NCBI GenBank assembly: GCA_031256695.1
Contig: JAIRQB010000192.1
Location: forward strand, 1-9,265
Length of the DNA stretch: 9,265 nucleotides
Source: Elusimicrobiota bacterium
GTDB lineage: Bacteria; Elusimicrobiota; Endomicrobiia; Endomicrobiales; Endomicrobiaceae
Direction: 5' to 3'
The position numbers were made by a program, and so were the translations under genes. Below are positions 1 through 4,967 of this stretch, piece by piece. The notes below the pieces were generated by a model. It was not told the DNA's origin. It searched no databases and saw nothing but the letters and a program-made list of their open reading frames with translations. Every line of letters begins with the position of its first letter. Positions within the stretch are counted from its first letter, which is position 1.

Positions 1-2
1 TT

Positions 3-881
3 TGCCAAATAGGACCCGTTTTAAAGAAATGGGAAGACTTTAAAAAAGAGTTGTTAGAAAGCGATGGAAACAATTTACCTGATTTAGATGAATGGATAAG
101 CGGCGGACTGACTTCAGCACCTCTTGCCGCCGAAATCTCAATAATTGACAAAATAACAACGGGCGATAAAGAAAAATCCATTTTCAAGTTAAAACCTGAA
201 TTAACGGAAGCCATTACGCCGGATGGCAAATTAAAAGAATTGTCAGAGTTTAAAGATACTAACCAAGCAAGAGATTTGTTGTTTAAAACAACAGGGCTAG
301 ATATTTCAAATCTCAACGATGAACAATTTAGTTATTCATACAAGAGTATTAAGCAAATAACTGACAGATTGCCGGTTTTGTTTGAAGCAGAAGGGCAACT
401 CATAAAGATAAATAAATACCTAAAAGGATTTTCGCAAGAACCATATCCGTCAATGAGTAAAAAGGCTCTTGCAGGGGCTTTAGATGGGATATTTTACTTT
501 AGTAATTCGTCAATAGAGATGTTAGAAAAGGAATATAAAAGAGGAGTTAATGTGGGGTGGTTTCCCGAAAATACAGATTTCAGAGGAATCGTAATACGCG
601 AATTCGCCCATTTGCTAACAGAAAAAGATATAGATTTCTTAAATAAAGTCGTAAATGAATTATTTTTTGAATACAAAGGGAGATTTAAGAATAGAGAAAC
701 GATGAGAAAAAGTGTTTGCGAACATTCGGCTAAAAGGGATAGAAGCGGATTCGTAAACACAGAATTTTTTTCTGATAGTTTTGTTGATTATATTCAAAAT
801 GGGAAGCGGGCTAATCCTGTAGCAAAAAAAATTGATAGAAAAATGGCTATCAATGAAAGGGACAAAGTTGCGACGTGTTAG
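3..881 (+). CDS. C-terminal part of a probable phage minor head/structural protein, left end missing
   Basis: The reading frame is open from the left edge, so the true start lies outside; the TTG at 51 is only an internal codon without a ribosome binding site. The visible 292 or so residues are charged and soluble, with no membrane segment. The last third reads like the C-terminal domain of some phage minor head proteins: a stretch written as surface-exposed substrate strands (YFSNSSIEM), then GWFPENTDFRG, then IREFAHLL at about 594-617, and finally TEFFSDSFVDY with NPVAKKI near the end. In those phage proteins the corresponding places carry HEFGH and an EFFAEAF-type glutamate, as in gluzincin peptidases. 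Here the first zinc histidine is Arg (codon 597-599) while the second (609-611) is kept, so catalysis is unlikely. The family assignment is from remembered patterns and is moderate. The stop overlaps that of the opposing 59-codon gene. Confidence 0.5.
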   Translation, partial: CQIGPVLKKWEDFKKELLESDGNNLPDLDEWISGGLTSAPLAAEISIIDKITTGDKEKSIFKLKPELTEAITPDGKLKELSEFKDTNQARDLLFKTTGLDISNLNDEQFSYSYKSIKQITDRLPVLFEAEGQLIKINKYLKGFSQEPYPSMSKKALAGALDGIFYFSNSSIEMLEKEYKRGVNVGWFPENTDFRGIVIREFAHLLTEKDIDFLNKVVNELFFEYKGRFKNRETMRKSVCEHSAKRDRSGFVNTEFFSDSFVDYIQNGKRANPVAKKIDRKMAINERDKVATC

Positions 882-1057
882 AAGTTAAAGCCTGCTCTGG
901 CGTGTGCTTGAAGGTCTCTTATAAACTCGTCAAATTCTTGTTTTACTGCTTGCGGCGCCTCTTTTTTTAAGCGATAGCCAAAATATATAGGGTCAGGCTC
1001 TTCCGAGTCGTCGGTGTAAACATATGGATTATCTAATAATTTTGGTCTCACTAACAT
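878..1057 (-). CDS. Small hypothetical protein, 59 aa
   Basis: An ATG at 1057 is preceded by a strong Shine-Dalgarno, AGAGGGGG (complement of 1063-1070), five bases before the start. It opens 59 codons ending in TAA at 878-880. The protein begins MLVRPKLLDNPYVYTDDSEE and has an acidic middle followed by an amphipathic, probably helical tail (KEAPQAVKQEFDEFIRDLQ) and GFNF at the end. It has no membrane segment and no recognisable domain. It lies tail to tail with the phage structural gene, the two stops sharing bases 879-880, and divergent from the small plus-strand genes to its right. Short genes of this kind are common in phage accessory (moron) regions. The strong ribosome site and coding-like amino-acid use are the reasons for calling it; function is unknown. 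Confidence 0.55.
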   Translation of the reverse strand: MLVRPKLLDNPYVYTDDSEEPDPIYFGYRLKKEAPQAVKQEFDEFIRDLQAHARAGFNF

Positions 1058-1158
1058 AACAACCCCCTCTCAAACAAATTTATGTCGGGCGGATCATACC
1101 TAAACTGGACTTGAAACAGAAACGGACAGCAAGAGTTAAACGGAGTTTAAACTAAAAA

Positions 1159-1317
1159 ATGGTCAGATTGTTTGAATTTTTAATCGCGGTTGTTTTCATA
1201 ACTTTGAGCGTTGAAACAAGCAAGGTTTTTGATGAATGGTCTGATAGGATAGCGCATCAGCATAAATATATTTCAAAATGTAAAAAATGCGGAAAAATAA
1301 AAATCGTAAAAACATAA
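1159..1317 (+). CDS. Tiny membrane-anchored CxxC protein, 52 aa
   Basis: ATG at 1159 opens 52 codons to TAA at 1315. A GGAG lies at 1142-1145, 13 bases before the ATG, which is rather far, so translation signals are only fair. Residues 4-18 (LFEFLIAVVFITLSV) are a short hydrophobic segment that could be a signal anchor. The tail has a basic segment with His33 and His35 followed by CKKCGK (Cys41, Cys44), a possible half zinc knuckle (HxH plus CxxC). The hydrophobic N-terminus plus Cys/Lys-rich C-terminus suggests a small inner-membrane protein facing the cytoplasm. It sits just before another tiny gene on the same strand, 27 bases away, in what looks like phage DNA. I do not recognise a family; a lysis or superinfection role would be a guess. 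Confidence 0.5.
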   Translation: MVRLFEFLIAVVFITLSVETSKVFDEWSDRIAHQHKYISKCKKCGKIKIVKT

Positions 1318-1344
1318 AAACAAAGACTAAAAAGGAGTTAAACA

Positions 1345-1476
1345 ATGATTGATTTTTTGCTTGATGTATTAAAGACAGCGATAGCGGTTTTTGCAGTCAA
1401 CAAGTTGATGTTTGGACAGTATCGGAAACAAGACGAATACTATTATGACGAAGCCGTCAATAAGGCTAAAAAATAG
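1345..1476 (+). CDS. Tiny hydrophobic/amphipathic protein, 43 aa
   Basis: ATG at 1345 follows a good Shine-Dalgarno, AAGGAG (1332-1337), seven bases upstream, and opens 43 codons to TAG at 1474. Residues 3-23 (from DFLLDVLKTAIAVF onward) form a moderately hydrophobic helix. A charged, tyrosine-rich tail follows (QYRKQDEYYYDEAVNKAKK). It lies 27 bases after the 52-aa gene on the same strand and is probably co-transcribed with it. The good ribosome site makes it a likely real gene despite its size. It resembles the many unnamed small phage proteins, and no family is recognised. It is the last plus-strand gene before 665 bases without a protein gene. Confidence 0.5.
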   Translation: MIDFLLDVLKTAIAVFAVNKLMFGQYRKQDEYYYDEAVNKAKK

Positions 1477-1535
1477 CGGACAGCGCTTTGTCTAATAATT
1501 TAAGGGATTTGAGTTAACGGCAAAATTGATACCAG

Positions 1536-1562
1536 ATAAAAAGAAGCGGCAGAAGCCGCTCC
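1536..1562 (-). terminator. Intrinsic terminator, minus strand
   Basis: Read on the minus strand: GGAGCGGC, loop TTCT, GCCGCTTC (eight pairs with one G-U), then a run of five T. On the plus strand the hairpin is followed by CCATTTTGCG, so it works less well that way. It is the only feature that could end a transcript from the 1752-1780 promoter. Confidence 0.55.
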
Positions 1563-1745
1563 ATTTTGCGAGTATGACGGACATAGGACTTTAGCCTTTT
1601 GCCGAAAGCACGCTGATGGACGACCTAACTCTCGCCTTGCCTTTTTTATGACTTTTCCTTAATTTTTAACTTTTAACTCTACTTTGTTATTTGAATTAAC
1701 AGAGTCCACTATTTTCGCGGGGGCGACATTACTTTCAGATTAAAA
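1536..1745 (-). ncRNA. Candidate small structured RNA between a promoter and an intrinsic terminator
   Basis: On the minus strand a promoter-like pair at 1752-1780 would start an RNA near 1745, and a GC-rich hairpin with a T-tract at 1536-1562 would end it, giving about 200-210 nt. Between them no frame gives a convincing protein, but several stems can be drawn. ACTCT/AGAGT encloses GTTA/TAAC (within about 1675-1710). A closing stem GCGAG/CTCGC (1568-1572 with 1631-1635) encloses UAGG/CCUA (1584-1587 with 1624-1627) and an inner CUUU/AAAG hairpin. I could not match it to tmRNA, 6S, SRP RNA, RNase P or a riboswitch I know. Existence is inferred from signals and folding by eye only. The stretch could instead be unrelated intergenic DNA. 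Confidence 0.3.
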
Positions 1746-1751
1746 GGAAAT

Positions 1752-1780
1752 ATCAAAAGCGGGTAAAAGATTTTTGTCAA
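1752..1780 (-). promoter_or_regulatory. Promoter-like pair for the candidate RNA
   Basis: On the minus strand a perfect -35 box TTGACA (complement of 1775-1780) is followed by a 17-base spacer and TTTGAT (complement of 1752-1757; four of six matches to TATAAT). No protein gene begins downstream on this strand, so if active it would drive the candidate RNA at 1536-1745. Confidence 0.4.
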
Positions 1781-1855
1781 TTTAATAACTCCGCAATAAA
1801 TTCTTTCTTGCGTTTTTCATTTTTTTGCTCTTTTTAATATTTTTTACCTGTAAAT

Positions 1856-1922
1856 AAAAAACACTGCCGACGGCAAAAATACTGTTTAGAGATAGTATTC
1901 CTGACGTCCTGCAGTGTTTTTT
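1856..1922. terminator. Long three-tier hairpin, possibly a bidirectional terminator
   Basis: The outer arms AAAAAACACTGC (1856-1867) and GCAGTGTTTTTT (1911-1922) pair perfectly over 12 bases. Inside, GACG (1869-1872) can pair with CGTC (1905-1908), and AATACT (1878-1883) with AGTATT (1894-1899). Both strands end in a run of T, so it could terminate from either side. The 43-base interior is large for a simple terminator and makes a structured RNA element or small palindromic repeat a fair alternative. Confidence 0.45.
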
Positions 1923-1979
1923 TCGGTTATGCTCTAACCTTTATACGCCGGTTATATAAAAAACACTTTAGAAGTCAAA

Positions 1980-1996
1980 TATGAAAGCGTTTCATA
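1980..1996. promoter_or_regulatory. Perfect 7-bp palindrome, possible operator
   Basis: TATGAAA at 1980-1986 and TTTCATA at 1990-1996 form a perfect inverted repeat around GCG. The size and spacing suit a dimeric HTH regulator. No promoter boxes are evident around it, so the role is uncertain. Confidence 0.2.
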
Positions 1997-2034
1997 CAAA
2001 AGTATTTTTTACAAAAGAATAATATAGATGCCCG

Positions 2035-2075
2035 AATAAAAAAGGCATATATAGCAAATTACTGTATATGCCTTT
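2035..2075 (-). terminator. Intrinsic terminator of the antidote gene
   Basis: AAAGGCATATA (2041-2051) pairs perfectly with TATATGCCTTT (2065-2075) over 11 bases around a 13-base loop. On the minus strand the stem is followed by TTTTTTATT, and it lies 66 bases after the stop of the antidote gene. Confidence 0.7.
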
Positions 2076-2141
2076 ATAGTCTTTATTTGTTTTGACAGCC
2101 TGCTTTTACTTGCCTTTTAAAGCCGCTTTATGCCGCTTGTC

Positions 2142-2510
2142 TTATGAGGCTACTGCAAATTTTACATCTATGCCTAAATTACCTGCTATATTTTTTAAAT
2201 TTTTAAAAGACGGATTGCTGTCTTTTGAAAGAAACTGATAAATATTCGGTCTTTTCATATTTACTTTTTTAGACAGTTCAGTTATGCTTTCAACTTTGGC
2301 AAGGATTTTTAATTCTTCTAAAAATACGCCCACATCTCCTGTTTTATTATATTCGCTTACAATATACTTTTTATATGCTGTTAACTCTTTAGGATTTTTG
2401 GCTAAAATTTTTGCATACATGGTGTCATAATCATCTTTTGAAATTTCGCATAACCATTCTGCTTTTATTTCTTCAAAAGTCATTTCATTTATATCTTTAT
2501 TCTTTTTCAT
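2142..2510 (-). CDS. HTH 'addiction module antidote' protein (HigA/HI1420-type), 122 aa
   Basis: The start is taken as the ATG at 2510, eight or so bases after GGGGGGAG; an in-frame TTG at 2525 lies upstream of that ribosome site and is not used. Residues 1-50 are a charged helical extension (FEEIKAEWLCEISKDDYDT). Residues 54-122 match the remembered antidote-family pattern: a GDVGVFLEELKILAK helix, then a helix-turn-helix at about 75-97 (ITELSKKVNMKRPNIYQFLS), then the diagnostic NPSFKNLKNIAGNLGIDVKF. Such antitoxins bind their own promoter and neutralise a RelE/ParE-like toxin normally encoded next to them. No toxin gene is seen on either side, so it is an orphan regulator or a relic of a module. 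It has its own promoter-like sequence (2539-2566) and terminator (2035-2075). Confidence 0.8.
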   Translation of the reverse strand: MKKNKDINEMTFEEIKAEWLCEISKDDYDTMYAKILAKNPKELTAYKKYIVSEYNKTGDVGVFLEELKILAKVESITELSKKVNMKRPNIYQFLSKDSNPSFKNLKNIAGNLGIDVKFAVAS

Positions 2511-2538
2511 AACTCCCCCCTTCAATTTCAGAGCATTC

Positions 2539-2566
2539 TTTATATCTTTTGCTTTTTGTAAGTAAA
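2539..2566 (-). promoter_or_regulatory. Promoter-like sequence of the antidote gene
   Basis: On the minus strand TTTACT (complement of 2561-2566), a 16-base spacer and TATAAA (complement of 2539-2544) precede the ATG at 2510 by about 30 bases. It begins right after the terminator hairpin at 2570, as expected for a separate transcription unit. Confidence 0.45.
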
Positions 2567-2569
2567 TAG

Positions 2570-2604
2570 AAAAAGCCGAAGTCTTTTAAGACTTCGGCTT
2601 TTTT
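2570..2604. terminator. Strong, nearly perfect palindromic terminator
   Basis: AAAAAGCCGAAGTCTT (2570-2585) and AAGACTTCGGCTTTTT (2588-2603) are perfect complements over 16 bases, probably folding with a six-base loop. T-tracts exist on both strands. On the minus strand it ends transcription from the PRD gene and separates it from the antidote gene. Confidence 0.75.
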
Positions 2605-2651
2605 CAATATAAAGCAAAAGAGGCGACATTGCCGCCGTTTTATTGCAAGTT

Positions 2652-2685
2652 AAAGCGCTTTCGGAGCGGGGCGCTTTTAATTTTT
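2652..2685. other. GC-rich hairpin next to T-rich DNA
   Basis: AAAGCGC (2652-2658) pairs with GCGCTTT (2671-2677) over seven bases with a 12-base loop, followed on the plus strand by TTAATTTTT. It resembles a weak plus-strand terminator, but no plus-strand gene lies upstream, so its use is unclear. Confidence 0.25.
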
Positions 2686-2695
2686 AACTCTTAAC

Positions 2696-2724
2696 TTTTT
2701 TAAGTTTTTTAAGTTTTTAAGTTT
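2696..2724. repeat. Three tandem copies of T5-6AAG
   Basis: The units TTTTTTAAG (2696-2704), TTTTTTAAG (2705-2713) and TTTTTAAG (2714-2721) follow each other and run into TTTTTA, reaching the stop codon of the PRD gene (2725-2727). It is a short low-complexity repeat of the kind formed by slippage. Confidence 0.5.
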
Positions 2725-3069
2725 TTATTCGCCGTCTAATAAATTTATCAAATGCGCCGTCATAAACTCTATTTCATTTTCCGGATATTCTATATCGGAC
2801 AAAGCGGAAATTTCAGCCCATATTTTTTTCGCCTCTTCAAAAAGATGATGGCTTGACATCTCGGCAATACTGTCTGCATCTAAAACGGGATTTTCTTTTG
2901 ACTTTGACTTTATTCTTTGATGAGCCATAGCAAGATGAGTTATCAACATATCAAGGCTGTCCTGCTTAAAACCGTATTTTTCCATAAGCAGCCCCATAAT
3001 TTGATTTGAAAAACTATGCGTTTCTTTATCTATTACAGCGCCGTTTAAAAGAATGTCAAGCCTTTGCAT
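2725..3069 (-). CDS. Stand-alone PRD (PTS regulation domain) protein, 114 aa
   Basis: ATG at 3069 follows GCGGAGG by four to five bases, a strong ribosome site. The whole protein is one all-helical PRD: an N-terminal helix with GAVIDKETHSFSNQI, then ITHLAMAHQRI with the first conserved histidine (His45), and near the end the signature YPENEIEFMTAHLINLL with the second (His106). In PRD regulators these histidines are phosphorylated by HPr or EIIB and set activity. Here there is no DNA-binding, RNA-binding or EII domain attached. The length fits the EF_0829-like family of single-PRD proteins. Those I recall sit near sugar-amine catabolic or PTS genes, but no such neighbour exists in this window. 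Its phosphate donor and partner are therefore unknown. It is flanked by terminators on both sides and forms its own unit. Confidence 0.75.
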   Translation of the reverse strand: MQRLDILLNGAVIDKETHSFSNQIMGLLMEKYGFKQDSLDMLITHLAMAHQRIKSKSKENPVLDADSIAEMSSHHLFEEAKKIWAEISALSDIEYPENEIEFMTAHLINLLDGE

Positions 3070-3163
3070 AAAACCTCCGCCGTATTTTTAATCATTTATC
3101 AGTTTTATTATGTATTCAAATATATAAGCCTAAAAGTTATAAATTAAGAATTAATGTCTTTAT

Positions 3164-3212
3164 AAAAACAGGCAATATTGGGTTATTAAAAATTCCCAAC
3201 TATTGCCTGTTT
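3164..3212 (-). terminator. Intrinsic terminator of the pnt operon
   Basis: AAACAGGCAATATTGGG (3166-3182) pairs with CCCAACTATTGCCTGTTT (3195-3212), with one bulged base and a 12-base loop. On the minus strand it is followed by TTTTTATA and starts 25 bases after the pntB stop. Confidence 0.75.
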
Positions 3213-3236
3213 CTTTTTACCGCTACTGTGTGAATT

Positions 3237-4655
3237 TTACAGTTCTTTTACCGCCGCTATTATAGAGCCTACGGCATTTTTGGCATCGCCGTATAACATT
3301 TTGGTTTGAGGCAATCCATACAATTCATTTTCTATGCCCGCATAACCCTTTCCGCGTCCTCTCTTTATAACAACGACATTCTTTGCGGCGTCAACATCAA
3401 GTATAGGCATACCTGAAATAGGCGTTCCCGTCCTTCTTGCCGCAGGATTTGTCACATCGTTTGCTCCTACTACTAAAGCAATATCTGCTGTAGAAAACAT
3501 CGGATTTACATCTTCAAGCGCTATCAATTTTTCATATGAGATATTGGCTTCGGCAAGCAAGACATTCATATGACCGGGCATACGCCCCGCTACGGGGTGA
3601 ATGGCAAAAAGCACTTCAACTCCCTTGCTCTCTAAAATCTTTGTGAGATTTGCTATTTCGTGTTGAGCGCCTGCTACAGCAAGACCATAGCCTGGGACAA
3701 TTATCGCTCTTGCCGCAAAAGCCATCTGAACGGCTACATCGTCTGCTGTTGTCTCTACCATAGTCATTTCTGCTCCTGTGTCAGAAGAAGTTGTCCCAGT
3801 ATCTCCAAAACCGCCTGCGAGTATATTTATAAGAGAGCGGTTCATAGCCTCTGCCATAAGTTTAGAAAGTATGCCGCCTGCCGCTCCTACTAAAGCGCCC
3901 GCTACTATCATAATGAGATTATTTATAACAAAGCCGGCCATAGCGACTGCCGTTCCTGTGCAGGCATTTAATATAGAGATGACGACAGGCATATCTGCTC
4001 CGCCTATAGGCATTACAAAAGTAATTCCTAAAATTAGAGAAAATGCCGTCAGCGCTATGATTGGAAGCCAAGCGCCGTATCCAAAAGTATTGCTTGAAAA
4101 CATCATATAAGCGCATAAAACAATGCCTATTAAGCAAAGACCGTCAATCAATTTCTTTAAAGGCACTCTTACAGGGCTTCCGCTGACTATTCCTTGCAAT
4201 TTTCCTGCCGCTATTAGAGAGCCGGTGAAAGTCACAGAGCCTATTATAATGCCGAGTATTATTGTAATTATTGTAGAAATAGGCTGATTTACCGCTACTA
4301 AAGCGTCATTTATAGCCACAAGAGCCGCCGCGCCGCCGCCTACTGTGTTAAAAAGAGACACAAGTTGCGGCATAGCGGTCATTTTTACTTTTTTAGCGGT
4401 TACAAAACCGAAAGCCGCTCCTACAGCAATGCCCAGCAAGAGTAAAACTATGGCAGTTGCGCTGGCAAAGCCATTATAGAAGGAATGAAATAAGGCTACA
4501 ATCACAGCAATTATCATACCCACAATAGATACAAAATTGCCTTTGCGGGCAGTCCTCGGAGAATTCATAAGCCTAAGCCCTTGTATAAAAAGCAATGCTG
4601 AAAAGAGGTATAGAAACCAAGATATAGTTTCAAGATTTGCATTCAGAAATTCCAT
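3237..4655 (-). CDS. pntB: NAD(P) transhydrogenase, beta subunit PntB, 472 aa
   Basis: Inner-membrane subunit of proton-translocating transhydrogenase (NADH + NADP+ + proton motive force gives NAD+ + NADPH). Residues 1-265 are about nine hydrophobic segments. The C-terminal NADP-binding domain III carries all the expected motifs: GYGLAVAGAQH (322-332), HPVAGRMPGHMNVLLAEA (353-370), DVNP (382-385), GANDVTNPAA (397-406), GMPILDVD (415-422) and KRGRGKGYAG (431-440). Length is normal. At the membrane site where E. coli PntB has the proton-channel His91 (LHSFVG), this protein has FNTVGG with Asn103; the matching histidine is supplied by PntAB, as in Thermus-type enzymes. The ATG directly abuts the pntAB stop (TAA then ATG), and its ribosome site GGGGGG lies within the end of pntAB, so translation is coupled. 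Confidence 0.97.
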   Translation of the reverse strand: MEFLNANLETISWFLYLFSALLFIQGLRLMNSPRTARKGNFVSIVGMIIAVIVALFHSFYNGFASATAIVLLLLGIAVGAAFGFVTAKKVKMTAMPQLVSLFNTVGGGAAALVAINDALVAVNQPISTIITIILGIIIGSVTFTGSLIAAGKLQGIVSGSPVRVPLKKLIDGLCLIGIVLCAYMMFSSNTFGYGAWLPIIALTAFSLILGITFVMPIGGADMPVVISILNACTGTAVAMAGFVINNLIMIVAGALVGAAGGILSKLMAEAMNRSLINILAGGFGDTGTTSSDTGAEMTMVETTADDVAVQMAFAARAIIVPGYGLAVAGAQHEIANLTKILESKGVEVLFAIHPVAGRMPGHMNVLLAEANISYEKLIALEDVNPMFSTADIALVVGANDVTNPAARRTGTPISGMPILDVDAAKNVVVIKRGRGKGYAGIENELYGLPQTKMLYGDAKNAVGSIIAAVKEL

Positions 4656-4967
4656 TTATTTACCCCCCTTTTCTTGTTTATCTGCCGCAGGCTTTGCTTT
4701 AAACATATCAAGCATTCTGTCTGTGACAGTATATCCGCCTACCACATTTGCCGTGCCTAATGCAGCCGCTAAAAAAATCAAAGCAAAACCCAAAACGGTA
4801 TTTGCTTCTGCGGCTACAAGAACTACTCCCACTATTACTACTCCGTGTATAGAATTTGCCCCAGACATCAAAGGAGTATGAAGAGTGGCGGGAACTTTGC
4901 CGATTACAATCACTCCTATTATTAAGGCAAAGACAAAAAGCGTTAACGCTATAGTTAAAGTTGACAT
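4656..4967 (-). CDS. pntAB: NAD(P) transhydrogenase, small membrane subunit PntAB (alpha-2), 103 aa
   Basis: In organisms with a split alpha subunit this small protein is the membrane domain that is fused to the C-terminus of E. coli PntA. Three hydrophobic segments are seen, at about 4-24, 40-54 and 57-78. The conserved stretch between the first two is ATLHTPLMSGANSIHGVV. His41 in SIHGVV corresponds to the proton-pathway His42 of the Thermus alpha-2 subunit and complements the Asn found in PntB. The C-terminus is Lys-rich and cytoplasmic. The ATG at 4967 overlaps the pntAA stop by one base (TAATG), and AGGAGG at the end of pntAA serves as ribosome site; the stop touches the pntB start. This is a classic coupled pntAA-pntAB-pntB operon. 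Confidence 0.95.
   Translation of the reverse strand: MSTLTIALTLFVFALIIGVIVIGKVPATLHTPLMSGANSIHGVVIVGVVLVAAEANTVLGFALIFLAAALGTANVVGGYTVTDRMLDMFKAKPAADKQEKGGK

Noticed and set aside
494..760. Minus-strand open frame of 88 codons inside the phage structural gene
   Set aside because: Antisense shadow of a frame with convincing phage motifs; no start signal.
1074..1158. Short plus-strand frames: ATGTCGGGCGG... (10 codons) and a TTG-started basic 14-codon frame ending at TAA before the 52-aa gene
   Set aside because: Too short, no ribosome binding site, and the longer open version of the second frame has no usable start codon; possibly remnants of a phage gene but unsupported.
1503..1663. Minus-strand open frame of about 50 codons across the candidate RNA
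   Set aside because: No start codon with a ribosome site, it runs through the terminator hairpin, and its composition (serine/alanine from the hairpin) is not protein-like.
1781..1830. Minus-strand micro-frames: a 12-codon ATG frame (MKNARKNLLRSY) and an overlapping charged tail-like frame ending in IAELLN
   Set aside because: The first is too short with a poor ribosome site; the second lacks any start codon. Lysine/asparagine richness follows from AT-rich DNA.
1981..2022. Plus-strand 13-codon ATG frame starting in the palindrome
   Set aside because: No ribosome binding site and too short; the ATG is part of the inverted repeat.
2103..2141. In-frame continuation after the antidote stop codon (DKRHKAALKGK)
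   Set aside because: It ends after 11 codons and there is no sign of stop-codon readthrough; the antidote already ends at the family's usual place.
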